This document shows positions 13,337 through 26,500 of a stretch of 64,000 nt of DNA, in pieces. The stretch's first letter is position 1, and each line of letters starts with the position of its first letter. The DNA comes from Pipra filicauda. Taxonomy: Eukaryota; Chordata; Aves; Passeriformes; Pipridae. The notes beneath the pieces are model-generated. The model made no database searches. It was not told where the DNA came from and saw only the letters and a program-made list of their open reading frames with translations. The translations under genes were made by a program, and so were the position numbers. The DNA lies in the NCBI RefSeq assembly GCF_003945595.2, contig NW_024104293.1, positions 306,501 through 370,500 of the forward strand. The letters run 5' to 3'.

Positions 13337-13925
13337 CACAGAACCCCAGAATGGGTCAGATTGGAAGGGACCGCAGAGGCTCATCTGGTCTCACCTCCCT
13401 GCTCCAGCAGGGTCATCCCAGAGCACAGGGCACAGGCTTGTGTTCAGACAGCTATGGAATCTCTCTGTTGAGGGAGACTCCACACCCTCTCTGGTCTCAG
13501 CACTGCACAGCAAAGTTCTTCCTCATGTCCAGATGGAACTTCCTGGGCATCAGTTCCTGCCCACTGCCTCTTGTCCCATTGCTGGGCGCACTGAGCAGGG
13601 CCTGGGCCATCCTCTGCCCCTCCCTGCAGACCCCGACAGACCTGGATGAGGTCCCTTCTCAGTGTCTCTTTTCGAGGCTGAGCAGCCCCAGCTCCCTCAG
13701 CCTTTCCTGCACCCAGAGATGCTCCATCCCTTCAGCATCCTCACAGCCTCTGCTGGACCTACTCCAGGAGCTCTTGTCCCTCCTGTCCTGAGGAGCCCAG
13801 AGCTGGCCCCAGCACTGCAGATGTGCCTCACAGGGCTGGACAGAGGGGCAGGATCCCCTCCCTGACCTGCTGGCAGTGCTCTTCCTGATGCACCCCAGGA
13901 TCCCATTGGCCTCCTTGGCCACAAG
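13337..13925 (-). mobile_element. CR1 LINE 3' fragment, minus orientation
   Basis: Read on the minus strand, this begins with the conserved CR1 reverse-transcriptase C-terminus (decayed peptide with AKEANGILGCIRKS, then RLRELGLLSLEK, around 13922-13660). It runs through the terminal ORF region and ends in the typical 3' signature TCCAATCTGACCCATTCTG near 13345. The element is 5' truncated, about 590 bp, and its frame carries frameshifts and substitutions, so it is dead. It lies antisense within intron 1 of RC3H1. CR1 assignment is confident; subfamily is not. Confidence 0.88.
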
Positions 13926-16842
13926 GGCACTTGTTTCACTAATCTTTTAACGATTTTCTTAGTTCTAGACAGGATGAGAGCAGCTGGACTTCAGCTGTGA
14001 TCTGGGAGAGAAAAGAAGAAAACCTACATTATCTTCTATTACAACTCCTCAGGCTGCCTACCTCCACTTCTTGGAAGTGGTTGGTACAACTGCAGTGGTG
14101 AGCACAGCAGCATTGTCTTGTTCACACTGTTTGCAAACGGACATCTTTTCTCCAAACCTGATGGGGCCATACAGCTTCTTCATAGTGCAGAAATGATATC
14201 ACATGGGTGACTGAACAGGGGCCTGAAGTAGAGGAGCTGAATTCTTGAAGCTGATATAGTTTAATAATTCTGTCTCAAAATCTTTGAGAATGGTGAAACA
14301 GAATTATAACAGAATAATTATAATAGAATCACAATAAGGCTCAGAGGTGAAAAACTTTCTTTGTCATCGTGGACTCCTGGTATGATAAGATGTATATGCC
14401 ACCAAACTAGGTGCTCCATTGCCTTTTGTAAAAACATTACAGTAGTCTAGAGATTGTTTTGTACATGACACAGAACAAGATAACCTTCCTTGAGATTGTA
14501 ATATGTTTTAATTGAACTCATGAATTAAACAGGCAGACAAGCAACTACATCAGTAGTTTTGTTTAAAAGTTCATTAGTTTTCGCTGGTCTTGGATGATTT
14601 TCTGTTTTTATTAAAAGATCTATTGATGTTTAAGTGCAGTCTTCCAAAATAAATTGCTTTGAAGGTAAATAGAATAACTGAAGCTTTATTAGAGACTGCT
14701 TATGTAAACATGATGAACATGAAGCTCTGACATCTGTTTTTAAAGTGGGGGCAGTGTCTGAGTGACAAGAAAGCCACCTCCAAATCAGAGAAATGAAAAG
14801 GGAGGGGAAGAAAAATCCCACTATAAAGAAGTTCTGAGACAGAGTTTTCAAATGGGCACTAAAAATACCTGTTTTATGAGCACTTGTGGAGTTCTCTGTA
14901 AAATTGAATTTTACATTTACCTTTTATGCTTTCAATAACTCTTTGAAATAGAAGCTTCTTCTTGCCTATGCTGGGCAGTAGCATTTATATTCACTTAACA
15001 CTGCTCTTACAATATATTCCAGCATCTCCTTACTATTGCACCTGGAATTTTTGACATAGGAAGTTTGGGGTTTTGAAATCTGCCAGATAGTTTGAAAACA
15101 AATAAAAATGTGTTTAGGAGAATGCCAAGTGTAATGCAAACTCTTGAACATAAAGGGAAGGAGGCAGGGAGGAAATTCATACTCTTACTGGATTCTTGCC
15201 TTGTAAATTTATCCAATAAATATTTTCAGTAATATTTTCAGTAATATTTTGCAATACACTACAAACCCCCCGAGTTTCTGGATTATATTTTCTTTTCAGA
15301 GAGAGTATTTCTTTTACAAAAGTTTGCTGGGAAGAGGGTGTGTGGGATAAGTATAAAGGTTGTATTGTAGGTGGAGAGCATTCCCAGACGTTTTCTGACC
15401 GATGTCTCCAGCCAGACTGTGACTCTGCCCTCCTCTGTCCCATTGTTTCACGCTGCAGTGCTCATGTTATTGTAGCCGAGTGTCACCAACACCAAGGCAG
15501 AATTAGAGCTGCTGAGTCAGGCGGGGAGAGAAGCTGCTACTGGAGAGTGGGTGACAAGCAGCACTTTGTACTTCTTTATTAGGTTGTTTCTTTAATGCTT
15601 TCTCTTTCATTGAATTGTGCTGGGTCTTAAATGATTCCTGTCTACAAAATTATAAAGGCATTGCAGTGGCTACAAGATCTTCCCCCCTGCATTTCCTTAG
15701 TTTACTGTTCATCTACGAGATGCCTGTAGTAGGAGTTGTCAGGTAACTGTAGTTTATCTCTGCTTGGAAAAGAATGATGCTGGCCTTGGTGATTTTCATC
15801 TTTCATATGGTTTCTCTCTAGCAGATGCCAATCTTACTATGGCTGTGATGCATCAGATCACTAAAGGGCCTACAGAAAATAAGTTTTGCTTCAGCGGATG
15901 AGGACTCAGGTGCCTGTTCTGTCCCCTGTGCCTCTGCAGCTGGAGTGTTTGCAGTCCCCAGAACTCTACCCACTTCCCAGTGCTTTCTCTTCCTGAAGTC
16001 TACTACTTGGAGTTTTATTTTAGATGAACTGTTTGTGTGGCTGATTGCTTGCCTTTTTTCAGTTAAAACAAGGTATTGGTTGCGTAATTGCTGTCCACCC
16101 ACATTTCTGCCTACCTGTGTTTATTAATAAAGATCTATGTTTAGAGCTTAAACCGGGGCAACTGCAACCAGTTCAGCTGGAATATCTTAGAAAGGAATGA
16201 GTAAGGAAGAGTAGTGACTCCTCTAGCTGGCAGCAGTAGGTAATGTGTGTCTGTACCCTTGAACCTGATGACTTTTACAAGTTTGTCCATCTTTACCATG
16301 GCATCTTTCAAACCTGTATCTGCTCTGGGAAGAGCAAATTATTTGGTTGCCTCCTTGACAGCAGAATTGAGAGCTCTTGAGGATCTGACCAGTTGAACCA
16401 AAGTCTATGTTCTGAAAACTGTTGTGGATATTTGAAGTGCCTTCTGCCTTTCTTCTGTTAATCTGTTTGGTTCTTCCTCAGTTTTTTTAATCCTGATTTA
16501 ATCAGTGTGTTAATGTCATAGTCAGTTGCATTGACAAATGCGAGAACTCTTAACTTGAAATGAAAGGAACGTGTCGTAGAGATGCTTGTCTCTGTTAACT
16601 CCCTGGATTTAATCATCTGTGGGCTTGGCAGTCATTACTGGTAGAAAAAATGTTCTCGGTGATAGATCATGAAACCGTTCACTAGTAAGTGTTGGTTGTT
16701 CCCCTTTCTTTTAAATAAGCTGTAAGGGGTGTATAATATCAACCAGAAATTATGAAGTAAGTCCTGTATCTTCCCTGAAAATTTACTATTTGATCCACAT
16801 GCAGGTTTTATATTCTGGAGGGTATGAGCAGGAAGTTTAAGC

Positions 16843-16870
16843 TTCCTCTACACATGCATGTGTAGAGGAA
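16843..16870. repeat. 28-bp perfect palindrome
   Basis: The half-site TTCCTCTACACATG at 16843-16856 is followed at once by its exact reverse complement, with no spacer; ATGCAT is the centre. It is in intron 1. Such spacer-free palindromes can extrude as cruciforms or arise by template switching. Confidence 0.9.
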
Positions 16871-19800
16871 TGTATGCGTATATTTTGGCTGATGTATATA
16901 TTTTAATGTTCATTGACCCTAACGGTGCAAGACTAGTGACTGAATGATGGGTGAGAATAAGAGATCAAGAAAATTATATATTTGGGATCAAAAATTTTAT
17001 ATGAGGTTTCATTCCATGTTTTTCCTGTGAAACACTGGATAAGTAACTATTCAACAGTTTTCTGTTCCGCAGTAAGACACGAGCTCTTGCCTCATGGGGT
17101 GTTGTGGAGCTTAAATGATTGTAAATTGCTTTTAGAGCCTCTGTTGGGGAAGTACTGTGGTACAGTTGTGATGATGTTAGTTTGGTTTTTTTGTTTTCCT
17201 CGTGTTGTTACAAGGCAGGAAGTTTCAAATAAGGAATAACATCTTGTCCTTAACTGGCCCCTTTTTCATAACATACTTCACAGACTACCAAGTAAGACTT
17301 TTGCATGAAATTACGTAAACTTCCTTTGGTTTTTTTGCAGTCAAAATAAAAATTACTGAGAAGAAAAGCAAGTAGATCTTGAATCTGATTTAACTGAACT
17401 TCAGTGAGTTTGGGACAGAATTTTGATGGTGTTCACGATTTTAGCTTTGCTTTTCTGTCTCTTTAAAAAAAGAGGGGGGAAAAAGGAGATTTATTGTACA
17501 GCCACTGCAGCCCATTGGTGTTTCTGTAGCTTTGAGAGAAGGGTGGGAACATGTGTTACACACAGACTTGCAGGTTTTGGTGCTGGGTGGGAATGTGTTC
17601 TGTTGGAGCTTTGCTCTGGGAGGTGTTGGGTGTGCTGGGAGCGGGGCAGGCATGCGCCGAGCAGGAATGAGGAAGTGAAGCACTTGCTGCTGCCACTGGA
17701 GGGTGTGCACAGAAGTTTCAGAGAGCAAACAGGAGGGGGGAAAACCCTCAGTCTGTCGGAACTACTCTTCTGGGCTTATCGTATGTGTTGTTCATGGAGC
17801 TTCCCAGGCAGAGGTAAGAAGCTTTTTTTCTTCTACCTACTCTTCTCTGATCAGACCTGGACTTCCCCTCTCTCTTTAGTTTTATTTCAGAGGTTTTTTC
17901 TGTGGAACTGGATATGGAAAACATAGCTAACGTGATTTATTCTTTTCTGTGAACTGTGAAGTTGGCATTACAAGGTGTTTGTATAACAACCCATTACTTT
18001 TGGCTGGTCAGGGTTTCCCATGGGTTGTCAGGTCAGTTTTTCCCTAAAATTAAATTCAGGACTTTTTAAAGTCAGGGGAAAGAAGAAAGATACTTTAGTG
18101 TCCTCAGTAATGCTGTTGATTACAACGAGCACATAGGAGTAGAACATAAAAAGGTTCTTTAAAACTGGTAAAAATCTGTCTGTTTGGCACTAGGCAAGTA
18201 TGGAGGGGTTCAGCTGGTGGCTAGAACTAGTGGGGGTCTCTGGTGATCCTTGTGAGTTAGGAATTGTTTTACTGTTGTCTGTTAATTTAATTTAGGCTGT
18301 TGATTTATTTTTAATCTCTAAGTGTCAGAGGGGTTTTGAAATAGTTAATGTGTCACAGAACCAGTCTCACAGGAGAGAGAACTGCATGTGGTTACTTCTC
18401 AGAAATGTGCAAGTTCTTACTAAGGAGTAAGAGTCTTTAAAAGAATTAATGAAACGATGTTTTCTTTATTAGATTAAATAATAGATTAGCCAAGAGCTGT
18501 ATTTGCTTGAGCAGATCAGTTGGCAAGCCTGAGTTTTTTTTGGCAGTGAGGAGCTGCTGTAGTGTTAAGCTTAGCACTAAATAGGCTTTACTTGTGTTCA
18601 CTGGTAACTGCAACAGGAAACTCTGCTTGGTTTAGTTCTGAGTAAGACTCAGCAAAAATGAAACGGCTTCAGGACCGAAAGAACAGCAGACAATTAAAAC
18701 GATTATTCAGACTTTTGGTCAAGAAGGCGATGACACTGCTTGGGGAAGAAAAGCTGAACGAAATGCTATGGGGAATAAGTAAAAGCCAGGAGCAGGTAAT
18801 GCTCTTGTTTCCTCTGAAAGGGCACAGACCGAGCCGACGGTGCCCCTGAGGTGCTGAGTCATCTGCTTCAACTGTGCCATGACTTGCTGGGGAGAGCAGG
18901 GAGGACTCAGTGCTGCCAGGGCGGCACAGGCTGGGCCTGTGCTGGGGCACGCTGCGCCCCAGTCCTGTGTTTGGGAGAGAACCCGAACCCGGGCAATGCT
19001 GGGACCTGCCCCGAGGGACTCCTCGGACAGCAGAACTTCAAGGGACGGGGATTTTAACTGGGAGCGCAGGAGTTTTCCTGTGTCATCCTGTGTGAAACTT
19101 GATGACAGTGGATGTTGGTACAAAGTGTTCTGCATTTTGCAAACAACTTTTTGTTGAGAGTTGAATCTGCAAAGCTCCCTGGCGACATGTGGAAGGCTCT
19201 GGTGGCCACAGACATAACACAGCGTGGACAGGAGGCTGCATTCCCCCTCTGCATTGTAGAGTAAGGAGCGTGATGAAGTGTTGGGAAGTTGTCCTGGTGG
19301 TTTATGGAATGATCCTGCCTTTCTCTGAAGCACTGGCAGGGTCCCAGAGGAGACGGGTCACTGATCTGATTACAGCGTGACATTTCCATCCTTGGTTGAA
19401 GGATGGAATTTCAAGGATTTTTGGGGGGCTGGGAGACCCAGAAAAGAGCAGGAATTTTTCCAGGTGATTCTGGCTGTGGATAAAACAGTTTATGCAGGGC
19501 TAAGCTGGAGGACAAGGCTTGCATACCGGTATTTTATATTTTCATGCTCAGAAATAATAAAATCAATCTATCTCTAGTTTAGTGTGGTTTTTTGTGTCTT
19601 GGAGTATCTTCATGCTTAATTACACCTTTTTGTCTTCCAGTTTATGTACTGTGATGTGCCTTTTTAGTGTTTTGTTTTCTTGAGTTTTGACATATCTTTA
19701 TTTTCTTCAATCACGAACGAAGTGTATGTAGATACGTGTTTAAGGCACTGGAGAGTATCAGGTGTGAAATAGTGAGTTGAGTTGGGTTAAAAACGTAATA

Positions 19801-21684
19801 TTATGGAAGTGGGGGCTTATTTAAATGGTTATGTCTTTTATAAATGTTTATATTCTTTGCATTTTTCTCACCTCTGGCATAATGCTGGAAAGAAACATTT
19901 TTAAAAACAAACAAACTGCACCATGAAAGTGAATATGCTTTTCCTACCTTATCTGTACAGGGAAGTGTTCTCCTTCTGTGGTGATGTTCTAATGGCTGAC
20001 TATGGTAATAATACTGTCTTGTTTCCATTGTTTGATTGCCATCTCTAATGTCTCCTGTTTAAAGAAGCTCTTTGAAGTTAGAGACTATTTTTCCCCAGTT
20101 ATTTCCAAGGTCATAGCAAGTCCTAAACCTTGTGACAAGGCATACACCTTTGCCAGCTTCGCTTCTGAACGTGTCTACCCCATCTGGATGCTTTGTGCCT
20201 GAGAGAATTTTATGTTGTGTCTCAGCACTTGGCTCTGCTTCCTTGTGTGAAGGTTGAGGATCCAGCAGGAAAATGGGACCATATATGTGGAAAGCTGTAG
20301 CGGCAGCAGCAGGACTTGGTTTAGTTCCAGCCTGTATTGTCTGCGACTCGTCAATCCTCAGTCCCTGTGATGCCATTCCTGTCTTCTGTGGGACCGGAGG
20401 AATTCCACAGTTCTGTGCTGATCTGATTTATTAGCAGTGCAGGGTTTGTTGCTCCAACAGCTATTCTTTTCTCCTGTGGGGAAGAGGTTGGCTGTATCTT
20501 GCCAGTTAGCCATCTGTTCCAGCAGCCAGGCTGTGCTGGAGTAGATGACTTCCTGAGGCTTCTCCCAGCCCTGTATTCTGTTCTCAGTGCTGTCTGTGGC
20601 CTTCCTTTGCCATGGAGGCACCCGGACACATCCACAGGCACTGTGGAGTCTCTGAGAGTTCTGATTATGTATAAGCTTTGCTTCCCTTGTTTCCCCCAGC
20701 CTTTTGAGACCTGCCTTGACGTGGGATCATGGATGCCACTAATTACTCCCTCCCTCCCTAGACTCCCCAAACTTCTCTTTCAACTTGATTTTGTAAATAA
20801 ATATGACCTATTTCATTATGCCAGAGCTACAGGTAGGAGCAGCATGTCTCTGTTTACTGGGGTTTTTAAATTAGTTAACTCATATTAAGGTTGCGTTTAA
20901 CTCCTTTGTTCCAGTTCAGAGCCTGGGATGGTGGAGTCTCCACGTCCACCTTTTATTCTTGATGGTACAGCTTCATATTAGCTGCTGGTTTTAAATCTCC
21001 TCAGTTAGTAAGAAACTGTTCTTAATGCTTGGTTAATAATCTGTGTTTCACATAGGCTGTTCAGTTTGTTTCTGAATTGCAGATGAGTCTGGGAAATTGT
21101 TGGTAGATATTTTAATAGCAGTGTGACCTAAAGGAAACAATGTGATTCAGCTCTCAGATTTTCAACCTCCGATGGTATTTCATAACACTAGATTTATCAA
21201 ACTGTGTTCTGCTCTCTGCAGAAGGACTTCTGTGGAGTTTCCAGCTAATTTCTCTTGCAGATTTGGTTTACAAAGAGTAATTCTGGCTGGAATACTTGAT
21301 ACCGAAGTTTACTTAAAATATAAGGAAGCAAGGGAAAGCTTGGAAATAAATTTCCTGGATGTTTTAGTAAGTTAGTTTAGTGAAGTAATTTAAAAGTATG
21401 AAAGATTTCACTTGGCTTATGGTGTTACAAGTAATGGAAATGATCTGCCTGTCTGCTGACAAGATGAAAAAAATGAGTGCTTTGCTATTAAAGAGGTGAT
21501 TTGGAGGGGGAACCCTGAATAACCTTGACATCTTCTGGTTGTGCAGTGGTGGTGGTAGGGTTAACCACATGCAGTGCCTCTTCCTCTGCCTGGATAATAT
21601 TGATTTCTTATTGATCCCTTTTGGACTGGGCACCAGGGCTGGTGGGGTTGTACGTTGTCTTTTGAAGAGACAAGTGATTTTTTT

Positions 21685-21750
21685 TCATAGAATCATGAAG
21701 TACCCTGAGCTGGAAGGGACACACACGGATCATCCGAGTCCAACTCCTTT
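21685..21750 (-). mobile_element. Short CR1 LINE 3' tail, minus orientation
   Basis: TCATAGAATCATGAAG, then GAGCTGGAAGGGAC, then GATCATCCGAGTCCAACTCC is the reverse complement of the conserved CR1 3' UTR end. Only the last 65 bp or so survive. It is antisense to RC3H1, in intron 1. Confidence 0.82.
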
Positions 21751-23252
21751 TCATTAGCTTTAAAACTAAGCTTTAATGTTTGATGAAACGTGGCTAAAAG
21801 CTTAACTAGTAACTCTTCATTGTTTGCCTTGGCAAAATGATGTTAATGGTGAACAACATTGCACTAAATTCTTGAAAAAATGCCTGAGGCTTTTCAGTCT
21901 CTGTTTTAGCATTAGATTTTCTTTTTGTGCTATTTTAAAATGCTTTGATTTTGAATTGCACAACTCTTAATTTGAAGTTTCTCTCTTTGCCTTTAGAATT
22001 GAGATTTTAATTTAAATTGTGAGGTTGTTTTTCAAGCTGAGATTTGATGACAGATTGCTGTTTTGCTTATGTGAGAACTTTCTATCAGAACAGATACTAA
22101 CAAGCAAGTGCACACTCATGGGTTTGAAACTGAAGCCAGTGGCATGTGGGAAAGAGAAACTACCACATCTGGGTGGTTGGACTGGGGTTTTTGTTGGTGT
22201 TGAGCTGCTAGATATAGAAAAATTGGTTGTAAATCATTGACCTGCCCTCTCTTTTTTTTTTCCAACTCCACTTGTGATAGAAAGTAAGCCAGACATCAGA
22301 AATTATTTTATTACCAGTTTTCTTTCTGATGATTATTTTCATCCATCTGTTCTTTTATATTTCTCCTCACATGAGTTCTGCTTTTTTTTTTTTTTGTCCC
22401 AAAGGGATGTCTTTTCTTCCATTGCCTCATAATTAGTAACACTTGATCCTCTTAGCATTTTGATTTGAAAGTGCCAAGTGATAAAGACCTCCTAGGTTTT
22501 CCTCTATCGTAGTTTGTGTGATTTCTCAATACATTAAAGATGTTCTTTCTTTGTCAATATAATCTCTAGATAGGCAGGGAATGATGTACATTGGGGTCAG
22601 AAAAGGGTCCTTGAGACATTCTAGAAATGTTCTTCCCTCTGAAGGCTGGGACAGCTCCCACCTTTCCAGAGTCACTGTGTGCCAATCCGGAGCCCACTGG
22701 ACTCTGAAGAAAGCTTGCTTGTGGTAAAAGCTTTGTCTAAGCAAAATTATTTAAAGCTCATAATGAATACCATGAAAAAAACTGGTTTGGTGGAATAAGC
22801 ACACCAGCCCTTCAAAAAGGGTCTTTTTTATTCAAATCTTATTGATGTTAATTGGCTCGTTTATGAAGAAAAAAAGAGAACATAAAACTGTAAAGCTAAT
22901 TAGCCTTATAACTTCAATGAGATAGTTATCTGTTGCCTATTTTTTTTTAAGCTGTATAATAGCAGAAATGGTTTAAAGTGGCTTTTCCAGTGCCAGAGAC
23001 TAGCTGGAATTAAAGCAGGTCATGACTCAGTCCTGTATTTAGTGTCAGAACTGCACTCCCTACCTCACATTCCCAGTTCAGCTGTACCTTGACAAGTGCT
23101 ATTTACTGAGCACAAAGGGTCTCCCGTGCCTGTTCCAGTACAGGATGCTCACTGTGTGTTTCTGCTTCCTTCTAGGTTATGTTTCACACTATGTGCTGAC
23201 TGTCTGTACTTACAGAAGATATTTAAAAACAAACAGACTTTTTTTTCCCAAG

Positions 23253-23313
23253 ATTTTGATTCCAGTGGAATCTGTGCTTTAGATTTTTGTCTTGTCGATT
23301 AACTCCTGAAGCA
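23253..23313 (+). other. RC3H1: RC3H1 exon 2, 5' UTR part
   Basis: The acceptor is probably the AG at 23251-23252 after a T8-CCC tract. TTCTAG at 23170-23175 is an alternative that would lengthen the exon by 77 bases. An in-frame TGA at 23257-23259 precedes the coding ATG with no ATG between them, which supports 23314 as the true start. Confidence 0.6.
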
Positions 23314-23544
23314 ATGCCTGTACAAGCTCCACAATGGACGGATTTTCTCTCCTGCCCAATTTGCACACAGACGTTCGACGAAACCATCCGGAAGCCCATC
23401 AGCTTGGGTTGCGGCCACACCGTCTGCAAGATGTGCCTCAACAAGCTCCACCGTAAGGCATGTCCCTTCGACCAGACCACTATCAACACAGACATTGAAC
23501 TCCTCCCTGTGAACTCGGCCCTGCTGCAGCTAGTGGGTGCTCAG
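23314..23544 (+). CDS. RC3H1: RC3H1 exon 2: RING finger, residues 1-77
   Basis: The first coding exon carries the whole RING E3-ligase domain. Zinc ligands are C14, C17, C33, H35, C38, C41 (or nearby), C50 and D53; the final aspartate instead of cysteine is a Roquin hallmark. The donor GTAACA at 23545 gives phase 0. An ORF continuing into the intron runs to a stop at 23662. Intron 2 (23545-30565) follows and holds a CR1 fragment and simple repeats. Confidence 0.97.
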
Positions 23545-26500
23545 GTAACAGTGCTTTGCTTTTCTTCAGAATCTGGGGTTGTGTTATTTTCCTTCTTTCT
23601 TTTAGGAGGACAAGTTGTGACTGATGTTAATGGTGTGTGGAGTACTCATCTGCCTTTATTGTAAATGTCTACAAAAAGTTGCAGAGGTACCTGGAACAGT
23701 AGTTTAGATCTTGATTCTACTGGTTGCTGACTGTGATTTTTGTTACATCTAATTCAGTGTAACCGTGGGCTGTCGCCAGAATGGGTTTGTTCTGTTCCCT
23801 TCCTTCTTCCTTGACTCTTACCTAGTCATACTCTGCTGAAAGGATGAGCTGGATCAGTGAGTTTATTTAGTGGGAAGCCATTCTTCTGTTGTAGGTTATG
23901 TGCTTTACTGTACTCACCCTACAAGACCTGTGGCCAGCTGTCCCAAAAGCAGGTCAGAAGTGTAAGGGAAGTGGGACAGACCCCTCTGGTAGCAGCCTTT
24001 ATACAGCCTTATGTTTAATTTGAAACTGTGCACTGGAAATGCAACTTCCTGAACTGACATGTCGCTCTAAATCCATGTAGGTGGATAGGGGCAACCTGCC
24101 CAAGCCTCCCCTTTTTGCTGGAACAGGTACCGGTGAGGTCAGCTGAAGGGGTGATCTGATGGGGACGAGTGTCCCTGGTGCTGATGACTGCCTCAGGAGA
24201 GGGGCAGGGGTGTGTGGAAAGCAGGATCACCCTGTTCAGCTCAGACCTAAATTGGCATAAACTTATCATGCTTAGATCACTAGTAGCTTCCTGTGACCCG
24301 CACATCCCAAAGCTGGGCAGGATTGTGGACCTGGAAGAGGAGGGGCAATCATGTCTAATTTAGGGGCGAGGAGTGAAAATGTAAATGGGGACAGTTACCA
24401 TACAGGGGTGGTTGTTTTGGTTTGTTCTGCTTCCATATCTGGGCTCAGCAGAGTTGAAATCAGCAGGAAATTCAATGAGGCCCATAGTTCAGGGAAAAGG
24501 AAAGAATTTTGTGGAGGAGCTGTAAAAGATGTGGAGGAGAGAAAGATACTCTTATGTTGCTTTTTGTTAGGTACTGGGACCTAGAGATCCAGCCATGCTT
24601 TTGCCACTTCTAAGTTCATCAAGTAATATGGCTAATTTGGTGTTATTTTTCTGTGGTGTGTGGCATAGAAGTTATTCTACAAGTTTAAAATGCAGTGATG
24701 TCTCTGGCTGTGCTGAGTGACTCATCCTGCTCTGCAGGAGAAGGCAGTGAGACTGTGCACTCCCATTTCTGTGATATGCCACCATCTTTGAAGAGCTTCC
24801 AAGCACTGAGATCTGTGGGTGATGCCATAAGTAAATATTGTAATTCTCTTTCTCCCTTACATCTCCTTCCTTCCTCTTTGCAGTTTCTAGAATAGTTCCA
24901 GCTGTACCCAAATGTCCACACTTGCGATAAATGTCTCGCATTTTTGCGGTTGGTTTGTGTGCATTTGTTAAGCTTTGTGAGAAGCTATGTGATAAACTTG
25001 ATCTTTGCCTGAATTACAATTTCCATAAAAACAAGATCCTCTGGAATGAAATGAAAAACCACCCTGCCTCCGTATGGGTAACTGAGAATTTTATTCTGGT
25101 TTTGCCAGTTAGCCAGCCAGAGTTTCTCATCCATATGTGTGAGGTATGAAGAAGGAAGAGAGGCTTTATAGTGTTGTTTGTCTTGAGACTCTGGGTCCTG
25201 GCTTTGAACTAATGACACCATTTCGTGCTCCTTTTTACATCTTAGAATTTCACGTGATCAGGATTCACAGGACCTTGTTCCCTGATGACCTTCAAGCTGC
25301 AAATGCCACCAAAAGAGACAGTATTCCCACACCCCTCATTTGCCACTCACTGCTGCATGTTTGCTGCTCCCAGCAATTCTGGTACCTAAACGATAATCAT
25401 GGATCTTAGCTGGATGTTTATTACTGAGAAACTTTCCCCTTAAGAGAAGTTTGCACCACCTTCCCAGCCAGCTCCTAATTTCAACATGTGAATGAAATCA
25501 GTGTTCAGTACAACTCACCCTCCTTTCCTCCTCCCTGCCCCTTCCTACCAGACTATGGAGTACTAGAAAATAAGTACACTATTTCACTGGGGAGGACAGG
25601 GAAACAGTTACTATTTCCCACTAGCCTCTCTAAGGCTATTTTTTAAATCTTCTTAGAGAAAAGGGCTTGATTAAGGACAAATTAAAAAAAAAAAAATTAA
25701 AAGGTACTTTAGAGAAACTAGTGATTTTGAACTGTGTCCTGTTTGAGAACGTGGGTTCTCTTTGGTACATATCAACAAAAATGGTCTGTGAGAAGCAATC
25801 CAGCTTTCAAAGCATGAGTGGTATCGACTTCAGTTGAAACCAAGCCCATTTCTCTTGTTCTGCTTCATGGTTTAGTTTCAGGAGGGTCTGTGTGTCATTA
25901 GTGTCCCTTAATCTCCAACAAACACCTGAACACCTTAAGCTGAGTCCATGGAGACGTGTAATACCTTCTTTTTAAACTATAAATTCAAAAAAAGCAGGTT
26001 TCATTTTAGAAGGAAATTCAGTACAGCACAATTAAAGCTTTTATCTGTGAGGGAGAAGAACAGTTTGTTCTTTTCCCTTTGGGGAGACTTCTGAGAAGTC
26101 TATATGTGTTAAGTGCTTTTTTGCTGGAGGCAGAGGAGGAGACCAGGCTGTTTAAAGAAACAAATCTATTCTGCTGTGACTGGCAGCAGTTATGGGATTC
26201 CAGGGCAAGTCACTTTGGCAACAGTGGGTGAAATAAGCAGGGCTGTACTTCAGAGGGAAAACGTACTAAACTTGTCACACAGTCGCCTGGGGAAGCAGTA
26301 ACCTATTTCTCTGACAATAGCATTCTCTCTCTGGGTTGGTTTGCCACTTTAATGGTAAGAAGAGTTGTTTTCTTACTTGAATTACAGACTCTTTCTCAGT
26401 TTTCCCTCTCCCCACCCCTTTCCAGAAATGAAACCTGTTGCCCAGGTTATAGCCCCCCTTGATGTGAAAATTAACTGTTAGAGGGACTCAAGTTTCTGCC

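Larger units (their letters stand above)
1349..23252 (+). other. RC3H1: RC3H1 intron 1 (21.9 kb)
   Basis: A long intron between the non-coding exon and the first coding exon. It contains CR1 fragments at 13337-13925 and 21685-21750, a CA microsatellite at 4942-4964, a poly-T run at 9079-9103, and three perfect inverted repeats (10726-10772, 12268-12313, 16843-16870). The many short ORFs in it show no recognisable protein similarity except the one inside the 13.3-kb CR1. Apart from these the intron looks like ordinary AT-rich sequence. Confidence 0.7.

Noticed and set aside
13260..13939. Cluster of overlapping ORFs on both strands
   Set aside because: They are all produced by the CR1 fragment at 13337-13925; the minus frame is a broken LINE reverse-transcriptase C-terminus, not a host gene.
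17423..17926. A 167-codon plus-strand ORF in intron 1
   Set aside because: Cys/Trp/Phe-rich translation typical of non-coding T- and G-rich DNA; no domain recognised.
18719..19389. A 204-codon minus-strand ORF in intron 1
   Set aside because: No recognised domain, no coding-like neighbours, and the start and stop have no supporting splice or promoter signals; treated as chance.
23287..23313. N-terminal extension of Roquin-1 by nine codons from a TTG
   Set aside because: Needs a non-ATG start; the ATG at 23314 matches the known Roquin-1 N-terminus MPVQAPQW.
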